Below, piece by piece: positions 8,926-17,431 of a DNA stretch of 59,301 nt (position 1 is its first letter; every line of letters begins with the position of its first letter). The stretch spans positions 497,151 to 556,451 of the forward strand of contig JAIXWW010000011.1 of NCBI GenBank assembly GCA_027491085.1, read 5' to 3'. A program made the position numbers and the translations under genes. A model generated the notes under the pieces. That model had not been told where the DNA came from. It searched no databases and saw nothing but the letters and a program-made list of their open reading frames with translations. This stretch comes from Bacteroidota bacterium. Lineage in GTDB: Bacteria > Bacteroidota > Bacteroidia > UKL13-3.

Positions 8926-9411
8926 ATGATTACCGAAAAAGAAATTTGGTCAGCACTTGAAGTAGTAAAAGACCCAGAAATTCCAACATTAAGTATGGTA
9001 GATATGGGCATAATTACCAAAGTAGAAGTAAGAGGCGAAAGCAATGTTTATGTTGAAATGACTCCAACTTTTACAGGTTGCCCAGCTATAAAAATGATGG
9101 AAAATATGGTGGCTGAAAGGTTAAAAGAAATTGGCATTGAAACCATACAAGTTACTACCACTTTTGATAAACCCTGGAATAGCAATAAACTAACTGAACG
9201 CGGTTTGATGTGTTTGAAAAAACATGGCCTTGCGCCACCTCCAAAACACGAAGGCGAAATTACCATGGAATTATTAGAACATAGTGTTTGCCCTCATTGC
9301 GGAAGCAAAAATACAGATATGAAAACTCCTTTCGGGCCAACACTTTGCCGCAGCATGCATTACTGCAATGATTGCCTACAAGCGTTTGAGCAATTTAAAC
9401 CAGTGGTTTAA
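8926..9411 (+). CDS. paaD: Phenylacetate-CoA oxygenase accessory protein D (MIP18 family)
   Basis: A 161-residue protein needed for assembly of the phenylacetyl-CoA epoxidase, probably through Fe-S or diiron maturation. The N-terminal MIP18/DUF59 domain shows ALEVVKDPEIPTLSMVDMGI and TPTFTGCPAIKMME. The C-terminus has a zinc-ribbon pattern, CPHCGS ... LCRSMHYCNDC, as in other PaaD proteins. It is the last gene of the cluster. Its stop codon interlocks with that of the convergent gene at 9408, with no terminator visible between them. Confidence 0.93.
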   Translation: MITEKEIWSALEVVKDPEIPTLSMVDMGIITKVEVRGESNVYVEMTPTFTGCPAIKMMENMVAERLKEIGIETIQVTTTFDKPWNSNKLTERGLMCLKKHGLAPPPKHEGEITMELLEHSVCPHCGSKNTDMKTPFGPTLCRSMHYCNDCLQAFEQFKPVV

Positions 9412-10484
9412 GGACTCACCAAATGGATGCCAACATTAAAATACAAAGGATTGGTTAAATGATTTTCTATGTAATAAGCATCTTTATTGCCAAGTAATCT
9501 TAAATTATCTCCCTTATCAATATTGAAATTGTAGTTAATTCTATAACCCGCTTGAACCGTTAACCAAATAAAACCAGTCAATAATTTTTCGTAAGTTACC
9601 CTTGCACGTATTTCACTTCTTCTTAATTCCAAATCATTATAAGGCGAGGCAGTTGAGCCATTGGTATTTAATATAGAATAACTATTACCTTCTAATTCAT
9701 ACCCAACTAATAATAAATTTCTTGCATTAAATGAACGTCTAACTGCTAACCTAGCTGGAAACAAAGCTTCAATACCCCATTTTCTATTTACAAAAGTATG
9801 ATTGAATAAAATTAAAGGAATATAACCTAACGCACCTGGTTTATATGTCCTGCTTGCTCCAAAAGCAATCATTGACCTATCGTTACGTTTTATTCCATAT
9901 AATGCAGCAATTGTAATTTTGGGTTTTACCAATTGATCTATTAAATTACTACTACCAAAATTATAATTTCCATTGGCATCGGCCGAACCAAAAGCTAAAA
10001 TAAAGTGCTTGTCATTTAATGGTTTAAAAACAGTAGTATTAAATCCAGTAGAACTTAAACCTTCATTAGTTAAATTCCTTATCACATAATTATTTGAAGT
10101 GAAACTATTTGTAAAATATTGATTTTGTAAATAACTAACACCCAAGTTTACCAATAATTTGGTATTTGAAATAACTGGAAAATTAGCTGCTAAACGTAAA
10201 CCACCTGAACCACTTAAATCAGCTGTACCATGTTTTATATCGCCAACAGTAGCATAGTCATCATGACTTTCCATTTGATGTGTGGTTTGGTAATCATAAC
10301 CAATACTTATTAATTTATTGGGACTTAAACCTAACACTTTGGAAGTACAGTACGTTTTTATATTGGTAGCTGGGGTCGCATTTTCATATAAACTGAAATC
10401 TATTTCCTCCTCAACTACACTGTCTTTTTGAGCATTAGCAAATGAAAATGAAAATAATAAGGCAATAAGTAAAACGTGTTTCAT
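9408..10484 (-). CDS. Putative outer-membrane protein with signal peptide, unknown function
   Basis: A 358-residue protein beginning MKHVLLIALLFSFSFANAQ, a clear signal peptide. I start it at 10484 rather than at the upstream TTG (10511) because this ATG opens the signal sequence. The body is rich in alternating polar and aromatic residues (LLVNLGVSYLQNQYF, FNVGIHLVSP at the end), typical of a beta-barrel, and it resembles DUF6268-type proteins, though I cannot confirm that. It is convergent with paaD (4-base overlap) and divergent from the gene at 10571. Confidence 0.7.
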   Translation of the reverse strand: MKHVLLIALLFSFSFANAQKDSVVEEEIDFSLYENATPATNIKTYCTSKVLGLSPNKLISIGYDYQTTHQMESHDDYATVGDIKHGTADLSGSGGLRLAANFPVISNTKLLVNLGVSYLQNQYFTNSFTSNNYVIRNLTNEGLSSTGFNTTVFKPLNDKHFILAFGSADANGNYNFGSSNLIDQLVKPKITIAALYGIKRNDRSMIAFGASRTYKPGALGYIPLILFNHTFVNRKWGIEALFPARLAVRRSFNARNLLLVGYELEGNSYSILNTNGSTASPYNDLELRRSEIRARVTYEKLLTGFIWLTVQAGYRINYNFNIDKGDNLRLLGNKDAYYIENHLTNPLYFNVGIHLVSP

Positions 10485-10521
10485 ATAAATATTTTCAATG
10501 TATAACAACAAAAATTTGTAA

Positions 10522-10551
10522 TTGTTTAACGATTTTTAAAAATTAAACTTG
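10522..10551 (+). promoter_or_regulatory. Candidate promoter for the 10571 gene
   Basis: TTG at 10522-10524 and TAAACTTG at 10544-10551 are 19 bases apart, a near match to the Bacteroidota consensus. Transcription would begin about 10 bases before the ATG at 10571. Confidence 0.5.
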
Positions 10552-10570
10552 CATCTCATTATTTATAATT

Positions 10571-10987
10571 ATGGAACCTGAAAACTTCGCGCAAAAAGCC
10601 AAACGTGTAGCAATAAATACAACCAAGAAAGTCCTTTTAATTCTAACTATTTTACTAATTGGAATATTTGCATTTTTTTATTGGGGAAAATACGAAAGTG
10701 GTATCATGGCAGGTAAAGTTTTACGCATAAGTCAAAAAGGATTCATTTTTAAAACTTACGAAGGCAAACTAAATTTAGAAACTTTTGGAGCTTTAAAAGG
10801 GACTAGCCCAATTGCCGAATCTTTTGATTTTTCATTAGAAAGCAACGACACAACAGTTATAAATCAATTAGAACAAGTTTCGTTAACAGGCGAAAGAGTG
10901 AATTTATATTTTATAAAACGTTATATGACTTTTCCATGGCGTGGCGAATCAAAATATTTTGTTACCCAAGTAGAAAGATCGAAATAG
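10571..10987 (+). CDS. Small membrane-anchored protein, unknown function
   Basis: A 138-residue protein with one N-terminal transmembrane helix (VLLILTILLIGIFAFFYWG, residues 21-39) and a soluble part outside the cytoplasm (IMAGKVLRISQKGFIFKTYE, YMTFPWRGESKYFVTQVE). From memory, homologues in Bacteroidota are often labelled 6-phosphogluconate dehydrogenase. That label would be wrong here because there is no Rossmann motif and the protein is far too short. A very long hairpin starts at the base after the stop codon. Confidence 0.75.
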   Translation: MEPENFAQKAKRVAINTTKKVLLILTILLIGIFAFFYWGKYESGIMAGKVLRISQKGFIFKTYEGKLNLETFGALKGTSPIAESFDFSLESNDTTVINQLEQVSLTGERVNLYFIKRYMTFPWRGESKYFVTQVERSK

Positions 10988-11048
10988 CTAAAATAAAATC
11001 CCCGAAATTTGTCAGTTGAACTGACAAATTTCGGGGATTTTATTTTAG
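10988..11048 (+). terminator. 61-base perfect hairpin directly after the 10571 gene
   Basis: The arms 10988-11015 and 11021-11048 are exact complements (28 bp) around the loop TTGAA, and the stem can extend across most of the loop. The GC core CCCCGAAATTTGTCAG is flanked by A/T-rich ends that give T-runs in both directions, so it can act as a bidirectional terminator. The stem is about twice the usual length. Confidence 0.75.
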
Positions 11049-11277
11049 ATTTCTATTAACTTTAACACACATTTTTTTCAATTCTAGCATATTATTTTTT
11101 ACGTAAATAGTCATTTGTTGAATTTTAAGTCAACTTACCAATTAAAAATATTAAAGTTTTTCTGTTAAACTTATAAGACTATTCCATATTTCATCATTCA
11201 TAGTTTCTAATTCCTACTTTTCATTCAAAATCCAACATCCATAATCCAAAATTTAAGTATTTTCTTATCTTGCAGCC

Positions 11278-14151
11278 ATGTCAGAAAAAAAACTCTTTTT
11301 GCTAGATGGAATGGCTTTGGTATACCGTGCTTATTTTGCTTTTAGCAATAATCCACGTATCACCAGTTATGGCTTTAATACTTCCGCAATTTTTGGATAT
11401 GCCAATACCGTTTTAGATATTTTAAAAAAAGAAAAACCAACTCATATTGGCGTGTCGTTCGATACTTCAGAACCCACTGCTAGACATATAGAATTTGAAG
11501 CTTATAAAGCCCATCGCGAAGAAATGCCAGAAGGTATTTCTACTGCATTGCCATACATACGCCAACTTACCGAAGCGTTAAATATTCCATTATTAATTAT
11601 GCCTGGTTACGAAGCCGATGATATAATTGGAACTTTAGCCAAAAAAGCCGAAAAAGATGGCTTTAAAGTATTTATGATGACACCTGACAAAGATTTTGGT
11701 CAGTTAGTAAGCGAAAATATTTTTATTTATAAACCTGCCCGCATGGGAAATGACTACGAAATACTTGGAGTGCCTGAGGTATTAAAACGTTGGGAAATTA
11801 CCGATGTAAAACAAGTAATTGATATTTTAGGAATGTGGGGCGATTCGGTAGATAATATCCCTGGAATACCAGGAATTGGTGAAAAAACTGCTAAACTTTT
11901 GGTTCAAAAATATGGCAGTATGGAAGGTTTATACGAACATACCGATGAGCTAAAAGGCAAGCAAAAAGAGAACGTAATCAATAACAAAGAACAAGCTTTT
12001 TTATCGAAACGATTAGCAACTATCGATTTAAATGTACCTATTGAATTCGATGAAAACGCCTTGGTGTCAGACCCTCCAAACAAAGAAGCTTGCGAAGAAT
12101 TATTTGCCAAATTAGAGTTTAAAACTATGGCTGCTCGAGTATTTGGGACTCAAATCACGGTGGGCGGAACAACATTTAGCTCCAACCAAAAAGCTGATGA
12201 CAGTAAGCAAGGACCAGCCAACGGAGGATTTGATTTATTTAACCCTGCCCCAGTTACAGCAGCGCCATTAACAAACAATAATGAAAGTGAATTACAACTT
12301 GATTTTACAGCCGAAGAAAGCAGTACACCAAAAAACAATATTGACAACACTACACATGATTATGAGTTGGTAGATACAGCCGAAAAACAAGCAGCTTTAT
12401 TGCAAACACTTTTGCAGCAAAAAGAAATTTGTTTTGATACTGAAACTACTTCGCTTGAAACTTTGGATGCTGACATTGTTGGATTATCGTTTTCGTTTGA
12501 GGCACACAAGGCTTATTATATTCCTTTTACCACCAATTTTGATGAGGCCAAAGCATTGTTAAATACATTTAAACCAGTACTTGAAAGTGAAACTATTTGT
12601 AAAATTGGTCAAAATATAAAATACGATTTAGGCATTCTAAAGCAATACGACATTACTTTAAAAGGACCATTATTTGATACCATGTTGGCTCATTATTTAA
12701 TAGAGCCTGATATGCGCCACGGCATGGATTATCTAAGTGGGATTTATTTAAACTATGAACCTGTTTCGATTACTACTTTAATTGGTAAAAAAGGAAAAGG
12801 TCAATTAAATATGCGCGATGTAGCCATTGAAAAAATTAAGGAATACGCAGCCGAAGATGCTGATATTACTTACCAATTGGCACAGAAGTTAATGCCCGAA
12901 ATTGTAGAAAAAGAAGCCAAACAATTATTAGATGAAATAGAAATTCCTTTAATTGATGTATTGAGCGATATGGAGCGCGAAGGAGTAAAAATTAATAAAG
13001 GATTTTTAGTTCAATACAGCAAAGAGCTAGAAACTGATATTGCTGCGCTAGAAAAACGCATTATTGAATTGGCAGGAAAACCATTTAACATAGCCTCACC
13101 GAAACAGTTGGGCGAAATTTTATTTGACCATTTACAATTAGATCCAAAAGCTAAAAAAACCAAAACTGGCCAATATCAAACAGGCGAGGATGTATTACAA
13201 AAATTAAGCGAGCACGAAATTGTGCAATGTATTTTAGATGTTCGTCAATTAAGTAAGCTCAAATCAACTTATGTAGATTCATTGCCTGAGTTAATTAATG
13301 CTAAAACTGGGAGAGTTCACACTTCGTTTAACCAAGCGGTGGCCGCTACTGGAAGACTTTCAAGCACCAATCCAAATGTTCAAAATATTCCAATTAGAAC
13401 CGATAAAGGAAAAGAAATTCGCAAAGCATTTATTCCACGCAATGAAGATTATGTGCTACTAAGTGCCGATTACTCGCAAATTGAATTGCGTATTATAGCT
13501 GCTATGGCTCACGAAGAAGCCATGATAGAAGCATTTAAAAACAATTTAGATATTCACGCAGCTACTGCTGCAAAGGTTTATGGAATTCCGTTAGAAGAAG
13601 TTACTGGCACCCAACGTAGAAATGCAAAAGCGGTTAACTTTGGAATTATTTACGGACAATCAGCATTTGGTTTAGCTGAAAGTTTAGGCATTCCGCGCAA
13701 AGAAGCTGCTCAAATTATTGATGAATATTGGAAGCAATATCCGCGTATAAAAGCATACATGAGCGAAACCATAAATACTGCCAAAGAATATGGTTATGTA
13801 GAAACTTTAAAAGGCCGCAGAAGGTATTTACGAGATATCAATTCTGCTAATTTTACAGTAAGAGGTTTTGCTGAACGAAATGCCATTAACGCCCCAATTC
13901 AAGGTAGCGCAGCCGATATGATTAAGATTGCCATGATTAATATTCATCATAAAATGGCAAATCCAACATTCAACATTCAGCATTCAAAATTAATACTTCA
14001 AGTGCATGATGAGCTTTTGTTTGATGTACACAAAGATGAAGTGGAAGCCATGAAAAAATTAGTGGTAGAGGAAATGGAAAATGCCATGCAAATAGCTGTT
14101 CCAATTAAAGCCGAAGTAGGTGTTGGCGAAAATTGGTTAGAAGCGCATTAG
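11278..14151 (+). CDS. polA: DNA polymerase I
   Basis: A 957-residue repair and Okazaki-processing polymerase with all three domains. The 5' nuclease (residues 1-290) has LDGMALVYRAYFAF, MPGYEADDIIGTLAK and TPDKDFGQL. The 3'-5' exonuclease (350-560) looks active: FDTETTSLE near 386, GQNIKYDLGIL, and YAAEDADITYQL. The polymerase domain has DYSQIELRIIAAMAHE near 730, RRNAKAVNFGIIYGQ and QVHDELLFDV near 908. An odd stretch of repeat-like DNA (13959-13990) encodes NPTFNIQHSK just before the last motif. A TATCTTG box at 11266-11272 lies 5 bases from the ATG, so the mRNA may be leaderless. Confidence 0.97.
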   Translation: MSEKKLFLLDGMALVYRAYFAFSNNPRITSYGFNTSAIFGYANTVLDILKKEKPTHIGVSFDTSEPTARHIEFEAYKAHREEMPEGISTALPYIRQLTEALNIPLLIMPGYEADDIIGTLAKKAEKDGFKVFMMTPDKDFGQLVSENIFIYKPARMGNDYEILGVPEVLKRWEITDVKQVIDILGMWGDSVDNIPGIPGIGEKTAKLLVQKYGSMEGLYEHTDELKGKQKENVINNKEQAFLSKRLATIDLNVPIEFDENALVSDPPNKEACEELFAKLEFKTMAARVFGTQITVGGTTFSSNQKADDSKQGPANGGFDLFNPAPVTAAPLTNNNESELQLDFTAEESSTPKNNIDNTTHDYELVDTAEKQAALLQTLLQQKEICFDTETTSLETLDADIVGLSFSFEAHKAYYIPFTTNFDEAKALLNTFKPVLESETICKIGQNIKYDLGILKQYDITLKGPLFDTMLAHYLIEPDMRHGMDYLSGIYLNYEPVSITTLIGKKGKGQLNMRDVAIEKIKEYAAEDADITYQLAQKLMPEIVEKEAKQLLDEIEIPLIDVLSDMEREGVKINKGFLVQYSKELETDIAALEKRIIELAGKPFNIASPKQLGEILFDHLQLDPKAKKTKTGQYQTGEDVLQKLSEHEIVQCILDVRQLSKLKSTYVDSLPELINAKTGRVHTSFNQAVAATGRLSSTNPNVQNIPIRTDKGKEIRKAFIPRNEDYVLLSADYSQIELRIIAAMAHEEAMIEAFKNNLDIHAATAAKVYGIPLEEVTGTQRRNAKAVNFGIIYGQSAFGLAESLGIPRKEAAQIIDEYWKQYPRIKAYMSETINTAKEYGYVETLKGRRRYLRDINSANFTVRGFAERNAINAPIQGSAADMIKIAMINIHHKMANPTFNIQHSKLILQVHDELLFDVHKDEVEAMKKLVVEEMENAMQIAVPIKAEVGVGENWLEAH

Positions 14152-14206
14152 TGGTTATGGGGATTGATTAAGTAATTGGTTGAAAAGTTAATAGGTTAAT
14201 AATAAA

Positions 14207-14893
14207 ATGATGATGAAAAAAATTGCTGGAATGGCATTAACATTGATTTGCTCAAATGTATTTGCTCAAAAGCATTTAATTGGAGTAAAATCAGGGCTGA
14301 ACTTTTCAAATATTTATAATGACGATTCTGGCATTAAATCAGAATACCAAACAGGTATATCAGGAGGTTTAACTTATGAATTATTCTTCAAAAAGAATTT
14401 TTCATTAGGACTGGATTTTATATACAATGAGCGTGGTTTTAAAAGAGATATTTACCCAACTTTAAATAATGGAAATCCTACAGGAGAAAAAATAGCTGAA
14501 AGTTATAACAATAACTATTTTTCAATTCCAATTAAAGTTGGTTATACTTCTAGCAAAAAAGTATTTGGTTTTGTTAACTTTGGAATATGTCCTTCCTTTC
14601 TTATAAATGCTAAAGCTTCCGCCATTTATTTTGATAAAAATGGAAATAATGCTAGCTCCGAAACAAAAGATTTTATGGAAAGGGTTTTAAAAGTTGATTT
14701 AGCCATTTTATCGGAGGTGGGTTTAGGATACAAACTCAAAAACAAATATTATTTTTACTCCTCTATTTCTAACCAAACAAGTTTTGGCCCTATTTATAAT
14801 ACTACTTATTCTTCCAATGAAAAATTTAAACACTTTGGCTATATTTTTTCCGTTGGAGTTAAGGTAAACTTAGGCAAACAAAAGATAAACTAA
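14207..14893 (+). CDS. Outer-membrane beta-barrel protein (PorT-like family)
   Basis: A 228-residue protein with a signal peptide (MMMKKIAGMALTLICSNVFAQ) followed by KHLIGVKSGLNFSNIYND, the start typical of the Bacteroidota outer-membrane beta-barrel family (PF13568-like), and an alternating barrel pattern to the closing VGVKVNLG. Any of the first three Met codons could start it. It follows polA by 55 bases and may be cotranscribed. DNA resembling the 3' end of polA recurs after this gene, which suggests a local duplication or insertion (see findings). Its specific role is unknown. Confidence 0.8.
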   Translation: MMMKKIAGMALTLICSNVFAQKHLIGVKSGLNFSNIYNDDSGIKSEYQTGISGGLTYELFFKKNFSLGLDFIYNERGFKRDIYPTLNNGNPTGEKIAESYNNNYFSIPIKVGYTSSKKVFGFVNFGICPSFLINAKASAIYFDKNGNNASSETKDFMERVLKVDLAILSEVGLGYKLKNKYYFYSSISNQTSFGPIYNTTYSSNEKFKHFGYIFSVGVKVNLGKQKIN

Positions 14894-15009
14894 ATTCAAA
14901 TTCATTGAATTGGATAAGCAAAAAAGGCAGCAAGACCAAATAAAAAAGCAATGAAATGTAAATAGTTATATTTGTATTTAACAAAGAAGTTAGCATAACC
15001 AAGAATATA

Positions 15010-15063
15010 TTAGAAGTGCATTAGTTGTTAGTTGGCAATTGAAAGTTGATAGGTTAGTGATAT
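15010..15063 (+). repeat. Degenerate copy of the polA 3' end and spacer
   Basis: TTAGAAGTGCATTAG at 15010-15024 matches 14137-14151 (the last codons and stop of polA) with one mismatch. The following bases, including TTGAAAGTTGATAGGTTA, resemble the polA-14207 spacer. Confidence 0.6.
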
Positions 15064-15087
15064 TATTTATTAGCAAAACACTTATAG

Positions 15088-15116
15088 AAGACGTTGTATT
15101 TCAACGTCTTTTTTTT
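15088..15116 (+). terminator. Intrinsic terminator overlapping the next promoter
   Basis: The arms AAGACGTTG (15088-15096) and CAACGTCTT (15102-15110) enclose a 5-base loop and are followed by a T-run to 15116. It ends the polA/14207 transcript. Confidence 0.75.
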
Positions 15117-15123
15117 ATATTTG
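15094..15123 (+). promoter_or_regulatory. Promoter overlapping the terminator, for the 15131 gene
   Basis: TTG at 15094-15096 and TATATTTG at 15116-15123 are 19 bases apart, an exact -7 match. The -33 box lies inside the terminator stem. Transcription should start close to the TTG start codon at 15131. Confidence 0.7.
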
Positions 15124-15130
15124 AAATAGT

Positions 15131-15574
15131 TTGAAAAATAAAATTCGAAATATAGTTTTTGGAGCTTTGTTAATTATACAAGGCTGCTGCTCGGGTGAGT
15201 CAAAAATAGCATTGGCTAAACGAGTTAAATATGAATTTAATTTAAAACTCCCTTCTATAACTGATACCATTAAGTCTGTTTCATATCCAAATTCTTCACT
15301 CATCTTAAGTTCTAATACTAACCAATGTTTAATCAAACTATCTGAGGCTTACAGTTCAACAACATTTTATATAAATAGTACCTTGGGGTTTGACACCATA
15401 ACTATTTCACAACAAAAAGAAGTTGTTTACTCCCCAAAAAGCAATTGCAGTGATGAGTATTTTTATTATCATGTAAATGATACAAAAATAATTTATCACA
15501 CCTTTGATAGCTGCTTTATAAAAGGTTATTTTTCTGACTATTTAAAAACAGATACTTTAGTAATAAAAAAATGA
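15131..15574 (+). CDS. Probable lipoprotein, unknown function
   Basis: A 147-residue protein with a lipoprotein signal: a basic start (MKNKIRN), a hydrophobic stretch (IVFGALLIIQG) and Cys-Cys at 19-20. The only possible start is the TTG at 15131, because an in-frame stop lies 7-9 bases upstream and the reading frame contains no ATG. The rest (KIALAKRVKYEFNLKLPSIT onward) is beta-rich and I do not recognise it. Its stop overlaps the next ATG by 4 bases, so the two genes are cotranslated and probably linked in function. Confidence 0.65.
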   Translation: MKNKIRNIVFGALLIIQGCCSGESKIALAKRVKYEFNLKLPSITDTIKSVSYPNSSLILSSNTNQCLIKLSEAYSSTTFYINSTLGFDTITISQQKEVVYSPKSNCSDEYFYYHVNDTKIIYHTFDSCFIKGYFSDYLKTDTLVIKK

Positions 15575-16245
15575 GAGCCATTGTTATATTTCAAGTTCTG
15601 TTAGTTGCCATTGCAATAAACTCGTTTGGGCAAGAAAACCCTTATGGATTACCCAGCAATAAATACCTTAGCGTTCAAACACGCTTAATTGACTATTTAC
15701 CTTTAGAGTTATCATTTGTAAACATAAAAGCTAAAAAAATAAGTTGGCATACAAAAGCTGGATTTACTTATGCTCCAATGAATAATACTACTGATTATGT
15801 TTTATCAAATACAAGCAATTCTATTTTTACCAACTACAATTTTTCAAAAGAACAATACTTAAAAGCATTATCGCTTAAAGGAGGCATTTTATTTTATAAA
15901 AATTATGACAAGTTTGGTTATAAATATTTTGCATTAAATGGAGTTTATACCTTTGCTTGGAATACTTTTGAAATAACTACAAATGATGCTATTTATGGAA
16001 AAATAGTAAATACCTTAAAAGAAGAAAGTAAACATTTCGGTATTGAACTTGAATGGCAAAGAATAAGTAAAAGTGGAGTTAACTTAGGCCTATTATTGGG
16101 TTATAAAATAATTCAAACTACGCCTTTTCAAAATCAAATTCAAAACATTGAAAAAGCAACAACCTATACTCCTGGAATGGGCTTTGGTAACCCCGTTTAT
16201 TTCAACATTCAAGTTGGTTATCATTTTAGATTTAAAAAGAAATAG
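15571..16245 (+). CDS. Putative outer-membrane protein, unknown function
   Basis: A 224-residue protein with a signal peptide (MRAIVIFQVLLVAIAINSFG, then QENPYG) and an amphipathic beta pattern ending FNIQVGYHFRFKKK, in which the aromatic residue near the end fits an outer-membrane barrel. It starts inside the stop of the upstream lipoprotein gene (ATGA overlap), so they form a two-gene operon. I do not recognise a family. Confidence 0.7.
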   Translation: MRAIVIFQVLLVAIAINSFGQENPYGLPSNKYLSVQTRLIDYLPLELSFVNIKAKKISWHTKAGFTYAPMNNTTDYVLSNTSNSIFTNYNFSKEQYLKALSLKGGILFYKNYDKFGYKYFALNGVYTFAWNTFEITTNDAIYGKIVNTLKEESKHFGIELEWQRISKSGVNLGLLLGYKIIQTTPFQNQIQNIEKATTYTPGMGFGNPVYFNIQVGYHFRFKKK

Positions 16246-16292
16246 ATAATTCTTAACAAAACTCGAACCTAACTACATTACAGCAATTCCAT

Positions 16293-16541
16293 TTAACTTT
16301 TTCCTGGATATTGTAAAAACACAATAATGGCTATACCAATTATGGTAGAAACAATTATAATTGGCGTTCTAATTGGGTTATGTACCTTCTTTTTAACTAT
16401 TGGCATTGTTGCTTTATTACCATCGTTTTTTATGACTAAAGTATTAGTTGCATTTTGTGCTGTTACATGAGAAATTCCGCTTGTAAATAAAAGTATGCTA
16501 TAAAGCACTAATCTAATCAAAAATAATTTTGTGAGTTCCAT
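16293..16541 (-). CDS. Small membrane protein with signal peptide, unknown
   Basis: Started at the ATG at 16541 (MELTKLFLIRLVLYSILLF), this is an 82-residue protein with a cleavable signal (ending HVTAQ) and a C-terminal transmembrane helix (PIIIVSTIIGIAIIVFLQYP). The signal-plus-anchor design supports a real gene, although no family is recognised. An upstream start at 16592 would add 17 residues that are not needed. Confidence 0.5.
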   Translation of the reverse strand: MELTKLFLIRLVLYSILLFTSGISHVTAQNATNTLVIKNDGNKATMPIVKKKVHNPIRTPIIIVSTIIGIAIIVFLQYPGKS

Positions 16542-16999
16542 AGAGTAATGTTGTAAAACAAAATGATAGGAAAATTTTATACTGAATTTCATTTCGAATT
16601 AAAGCTATCATACAAGCTCAATAAATATAAAGCTCCAGCTAATTCCTTTTTATAAAGCCCAAGTCTATTAAATGGTTTTATTAACTTTAGTATTTACCAA
16701 TATACATTATTACCTAAACCATAAGAAATAACTTTTTTATTTAATAATCCCGTGGAGATATATTTGCTTATGCAAGCAAAGTATTAACCCAACTATTAGC
16801 CTTGTAAGTCCATCTTATTTATCAATAAAAAAAATAAGTTTGTCTCGCTAGGACTTTAATTAGCATGACTACCTACAATTACCATAAGTTTGACTCTAAC
16901 AAGCATTTTAAACTTTCCCCTACCAAACATTTGGTTTTTCATTTTATGAATTTATTTTTAAAAAAATGACACTTTTTTAGATTAAATGTTTTTAAACCG
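16542..16999. other. Non-coding stretch, 458 bases
   Basis: No ORF with coding character. A TATATTTG box at 16759-16766 runs into a 7-bp inverted repeat (TTTGCTT, ATGC, AAGCAAA) at 16763-16780. There is no gene in the 300 bases after it, so it is either a chance match or the start of an untranslated RNA. The rest is plain AT-rich sequence. Confidence 0.4.
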
Positions 17000-17030
17000 T
17001 TTGGAATTCAGATCACTAAATGTATGTTTG
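17000..17030 (+). promoter_or_regulatory. Promoter of the 17077 gene
   Basis: TTTG at 17000-17003 and TATGTTTG at 17023-17030 match both boxes exactly with a 19-base spacer. The leader would be about 40 bases. Confidence 0.75.
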
Positions 17031-17076
17031 TTATAAGTAATATTTTCAACCATCAATCCTTTTAAACCGAAAACCT

Positions 17077-17325
17077 ATGGAAAACTTAGACACTGACATG
17101 TTAGAAAACAACTTAGAAATGGATTTAGAAAATAAAACAGCCAGAGAAGCTAGAACTCAAAAAGGGTTTAAATTATTGGCCATTGGAGCTGTTATTTTGT
17201 TTTTAGGGTGTATAACCAATTTAACCATGCCCATCTCTAACGAGTATTATCATTTTATACTTTATGGCATAACCAGCTTTGGCGCGGCTATGGTTGTTTG
17301 GGGTTTATACCTAATTATGGAATAA
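17077..17325 (+). CDS. Small two-helix membrane protein, unknown
   Basis: An 82-residue protein with an acidic N-terminus (ENLDTDMLENNLEMDLE) and two transmembrane helices (FKLLAIGAVILFLGCITNL and FILYGITSFGAAMVVWGLYL). A strong promoter precedes it. It lies 106 bases before mrdA on the same strand, but mrdA has its own -7 box, so a shared role in cell shape is only possible. No family recognised. Confidence 0.65.
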   Translation: MENLDTDMLENNLEMDLENKTAREARTQKGFKLLAIGAVILFLGCITNLTMPISNEYYHFILYGITSFGAAMVVWGLYLIME

Positions 17326-17403
17326 TTGACTTCTTGAGGCAAATGTTAACTAATTTATAAAAAATATTTTTAGCCAATATGCAATAAGCAATTTTTTAGA
17401 TAT

Positions 17404-17411
17404 TACATTTG
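17404..17411 (+). promoter_or_regulatory. Candidate -7 box for mrdA
   Basis: TACATTTG is an exact TAnnTTTG match 20 bases before the mrdA ATG. No convincing -33 box is seen. Confidence 0.45.
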
Positions 17412-17431
17412 CATTGAGTTGTTCAAGCTAA

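Noticed and set aside
10571..10987. 6-phosphogluconate dehydrogenase
   Set aside because: A label I recall on homologues, but the 138-residue membrane protein has no Rossmann fold motif.
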